Below are positions 61,984-64,000 of a stretch of DNA of 64,000 nt, piece after piece. Made by a program: the position numbers and the translations under genes. Within the stretch, counting starts at the first letter, position 1. Each line of letters starts with the position of its first letter. The notes under the pieces are model-generated. The model was not told where the DNA came from, did no database searches, and saw only the letters and a list, made by a program, of their open reading frames with translations. The stretch comes from CAZNPL01 sp964574815 (GTDB lineage: Bacteria > Planctomycetota > Phycisphaerae > UBA1845): NCBI GenBank assembly GCA_964574815.1, contig CAZNPL010000030.1, positions 1 to 64,000 of the forward strand. The letters run 5' to 3'.

Positions 61984-62859
61984 TCAGTCAACGTTCTGCG
62001 GCTGCTCCCGCCAGGACCGGGCGTTCAACTGTTGAGCCAATTCCAGCAGAAAGCGGGAGCCCTGGTCTCGCGGGAGGTGGTACCAGAACGTCATGCTCTC
62101 GTTGGGTTTCTCGAACGTTCGCGTCACGCCGCGGCAGTACAAGAGCGGCATGACGTCGCTCCATGAAACGTCACCGGTTTCCACCCACAAAACCGTGTGG
62201 CTGAGTGCGAGTTGCGGAAGGGGCTCCGCCAGCGCGTACCCTGCCAGACAGTCCGGTTTTTGTGCCAGATAAGATCGCATCGCTGCAGACCATCGCAGGG
62301 CCCGCAGCAGTACCGACGGCAGCACTTCCATCGTCCCCTGAATGTCCATCAGTTGATCACAGGCCGAGCGAACGAGACGGTTCCTCGGGAACACGTAACG
62401 CAGCGACACGTTCTTGGACATCGCCACCGAGCCGATCTGTTCGACCAGCGCAACGTCACGTTCTTCGGGAAACGGCTCAGCGCCGACCATCCACAAGTTC
62501 GCGCCGCGCAACCAGCCGGACCGATCCAAATGCTCGATTAAACGCGTGAACGTAAGAATGGTCAGCCCCGTTGGCTGCACATCACGGATTCGCTGCGGGG
62601 GCGGCGGCCAAAACTGTGGGCCGTTGTCATTCAGGTCGTCTTTCAGCAACGCTTCGCCGGAAACACCCAGCGCCTCAGCCAACCGATCGAGCTCGCTACG
62701 CGTTATTCGAGCTTTGCCTGTCTCGACCTCACTCAGGAATTTGCCGGAGCGTCCAATGGACCGAGCGAGCTGCACTTGCGTGACACCGGCGCGCAGGCGG
62801 GACGCCCGGATCGCCCTTCCAATACGGGGTTCGAGAGTTTTTTTCACATTTTCTGCCAC
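61984..62859 (-). CDS. XRE-type helix-turn-helix regulator with large C-terminal domain
   Basis: 291 residues from a GTG start at 62859 (GGGAAG upstream). Residues 12-75 are an HTH_3 domain (IRASRLRAGVTQVQLARSIGRSGKFLSEVETGKARIT). The remaining 210 residues are unrecognised: LTILTFTRLIEHLDRSGWLRGANLWMVGAEPFPEE and YVFPRNRLVRSACDQLM suggest a globular alpha/beta fold with three Trp-rich patches. No ligand-binding family is recognisable. It lies immediately upstream of the kinase gene on the same strand, so co-transcription and a shared pathway are likely. About one Cys (LYCRG) near residue 238. Confidence 0.85.
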   Translation of the reverse strand: MAENVKKTLEPRIGRAIRASRLRAGVTQVQLARSIGRSGKFLSEVETGKARITRSELDRLAEALGVSGEALLKDDLNDNGPQFWPPPPQRIRDVQPTGLTILTFTRLIEHLDRSGWLRGANLWMVGAEPFPEERDVALVEQIGSVAMSKNVSLRYVFPRNRLVRSACDQLMDIQGTMEVLPSVLLRALRWSAAMRSYLAQKPDCLAGYALAEPLPQLALSHTVLWVETGDVSWSDVMPLLYCRGVTRTFEKPNESMTFWYHLPRDQGSRFLLELAQQLNARSWREQPQNVD

Positions 62860-64000
62860 GTTTTTTCTTCCCGGCGACGCACCGCCTTGAGCGATGACAC
62901 TGGAATTATTCTCTCTGGAACTGTCAAAAGCGCTTTCCTATTTTACCCTGTTTGCCGGCGGTGTTGGAGTAGGAAGAATCGGTTGTCCTTGCGGGAGCCC
63001 AAATCGGGCTTCACGCATGCTCCAGGCGGCATATTATCGGCACAAAAGTCTTGACCTCCGTTTTTCATATAGGTAGCGTCCGCGCGTTATTGGATCATAT
63101 TCCGGGTCCGGCGTCCTCAGCGCTTCGCGTGGCTGCGGGCTGGGAGTCGCCCTCGATCCCGGCCGTTCGCTTGACGCGGGACACCCGGTTTGTCTGCTGA
63201 CCTCGCAATTGCTCATGCGGCGACTGCTGCTGCCGCAGGAGGCCGTGTGATGGCCATGCCATCAGGGATCACGACGCCGCGGACGCTACCGCAACCGTGT
63301 GCGCGTGCCCCCGCAATATCGGCTTGTCGGAAGAGTCTCCCCCCCATCTTTAGCCAATCCCGCTCGAAAGGGATTTCCCTGTTATCGACGGCCCGTTCCC
63401 CGGCGCTGGCAACCGGTGCTTGCACCCGCCGCCCAAGTTGGGACTTCCGAACGGGCCACCAACGCGTGTTCGATAGACGCGATTCAATCGTGTGGAGGAC
63501 AGACGCATGCTTCTTTTGATGGAACTCACTCTGACATTCTTCTCCGTCATTCTTGACGAGATACCGATTTAGCCGCACGGCCGGTTGACGACTCTGGGCG
63601 CGCGCTTGCGCGAAACTTCGGCTCGTCGCCGTGATAAGCGGACGAGGTGCTGCACCGACGTCGTCCTTTCTGTGCATCCGCCTCCCAACACGGTGCCGCG
63701 TCCGAAGAGCGGGCGCGTACGGGCGAATTTGGCCCTGCAACCTCGCCTGAGCGCCCTGCCTTTGTATGTTGGGCCGGCCCCCGCTCCACCCGTGTTCCCG
63801 GTTCCATTTCGGATTGCCGTTCGCGAGAACAACTGGCGTCCACAATTTGTGCGATGCAACCGCACAGGGCGAAAACCGGCGCCAATTCCCGGGCCGCCCT
63901 GGCAATGCCGCCGGCGTCGACATCACAGCGGATCCTGGACGGCATTCCCTCAACAAAGTACACCGTCGCATACTCCAACAGTACCATCAACGCCTCGCAG
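62860..64000. other. Gene-poor right edge, 1.1 kb
   Basis: No convincing gene. Overlapping frames in several phases (for example 63213-63971 minus and 63190-63519 plus) have arginine-rich composition and no ribosome sites. A frame entering from the right edge on the minus strand (63547-63990) begins with a plausible-looking stretch (LLEYATVYFVEGMPSRIRCD), so the edge might cut a real gene; this cannot be settled here. The region just above 62860 is AT-richer and should hold the XRE promoter. Confidence 0.4.

Noticed and set aside
63213..63971. 252-codon minus-strand frame near the right edge
   Set aside because: Arg/Ala-rich composition, competing frames in the same region and no recognisable domain.

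Overview
This window looks like a chromosomal segment of a Planctomycetota bacterium, probably Phycisphaerae-like; that placement is an inference from gene content, not a database match. The clues are high GC, secreted FG-GAP proteins ending in dockerin-like Asp-rich tags, an ECF sigma factor followed directly by a Ser/Thr kinase with TPR repeats, a second large TPR kinase, many planctomycete-style hypotheticals (PQQ-propeller, DUF2934, lamin-tail-like) and KdsB, which implies an LPS-type outer membrane. Nothing indicates a phage or a plasmid. About 43 intact protein genes, two broken genes and one tRNA are supported.

Layout: 1-260 is an intergenic field of degenerate octamer repeats. 0.3-4.3 kb (minus) has a B12-binding/MeaB-type GTPase fusion, a three-gene YugP protease / small protein / TatD-like hydrolase operon, and a tandem-ACT protein. 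4.6-14.2 kb (plus) has dnaK, a secreted redoxin, an acyl-CoA mutase large subunit (the likely partner of the GTPase fusion 6 kb away), comM and two exported proteins. 14.9-24.5 kb has an MrfA-like helicase, a cardiolipin synthase-like protein, a DMT transporter, a lipoprotein, an EEP phosphatase, an MrfB/YprB-like exonuclease, a small coiled-coil protein and a lipoprotein hydrolase. 24.6-28.6 kb has RNase R and a lipoprotein phosphoesterase. 28.6-33.6 kb (minus) has MgtE and a tightly coupled HybA-like / HybB-like / 13-haem cytochrome operon.

34.1-35.3 kb is a decayed locus where a truncated AraC-type gene and a frameshifted, truncated serine hydrolase meet tail to tail, as expected after a deletion. 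It is followed by tRNA-Pro(CGG), a G-rich octamer repeat, pyrG and kdsB. 38.9-46.5 kb has a dicarboxylate/glutamate symporter, a DUF2934 protein, divergent glycogen-breakdown genes (glgP, glgX) and NADP-isocitrate dehydrogenase. 46.6-51.3 kb has a YjfB-like small protein and two convergent secreted proteins sharing a Cys-bearing C-terminal tag. 51.6-58.6 kb has the ECF/kinase pair, gyrA and a lamin-tail-like protein. 58.7-62.9 kb has a Tat-type VOC protein and an XRE-regulator/kinase pair. The last 1.1 kb shows no convincing gene.

Themes: B12-dependent acyl-CoA rearrangement (two loci), quinone/cytochrome electron transfer, DNA repair and topology (MrfA/B-like, ComM, GyrA), glycogen breakdown, and Ser/Thr kinase signalling. 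The best candidates for something little described are the 13-haem HybAB-like operon, the split mutase with a mixed Tyr/Gln substrate pocket, and the shared C-terminal tag of the two secreted proteins.
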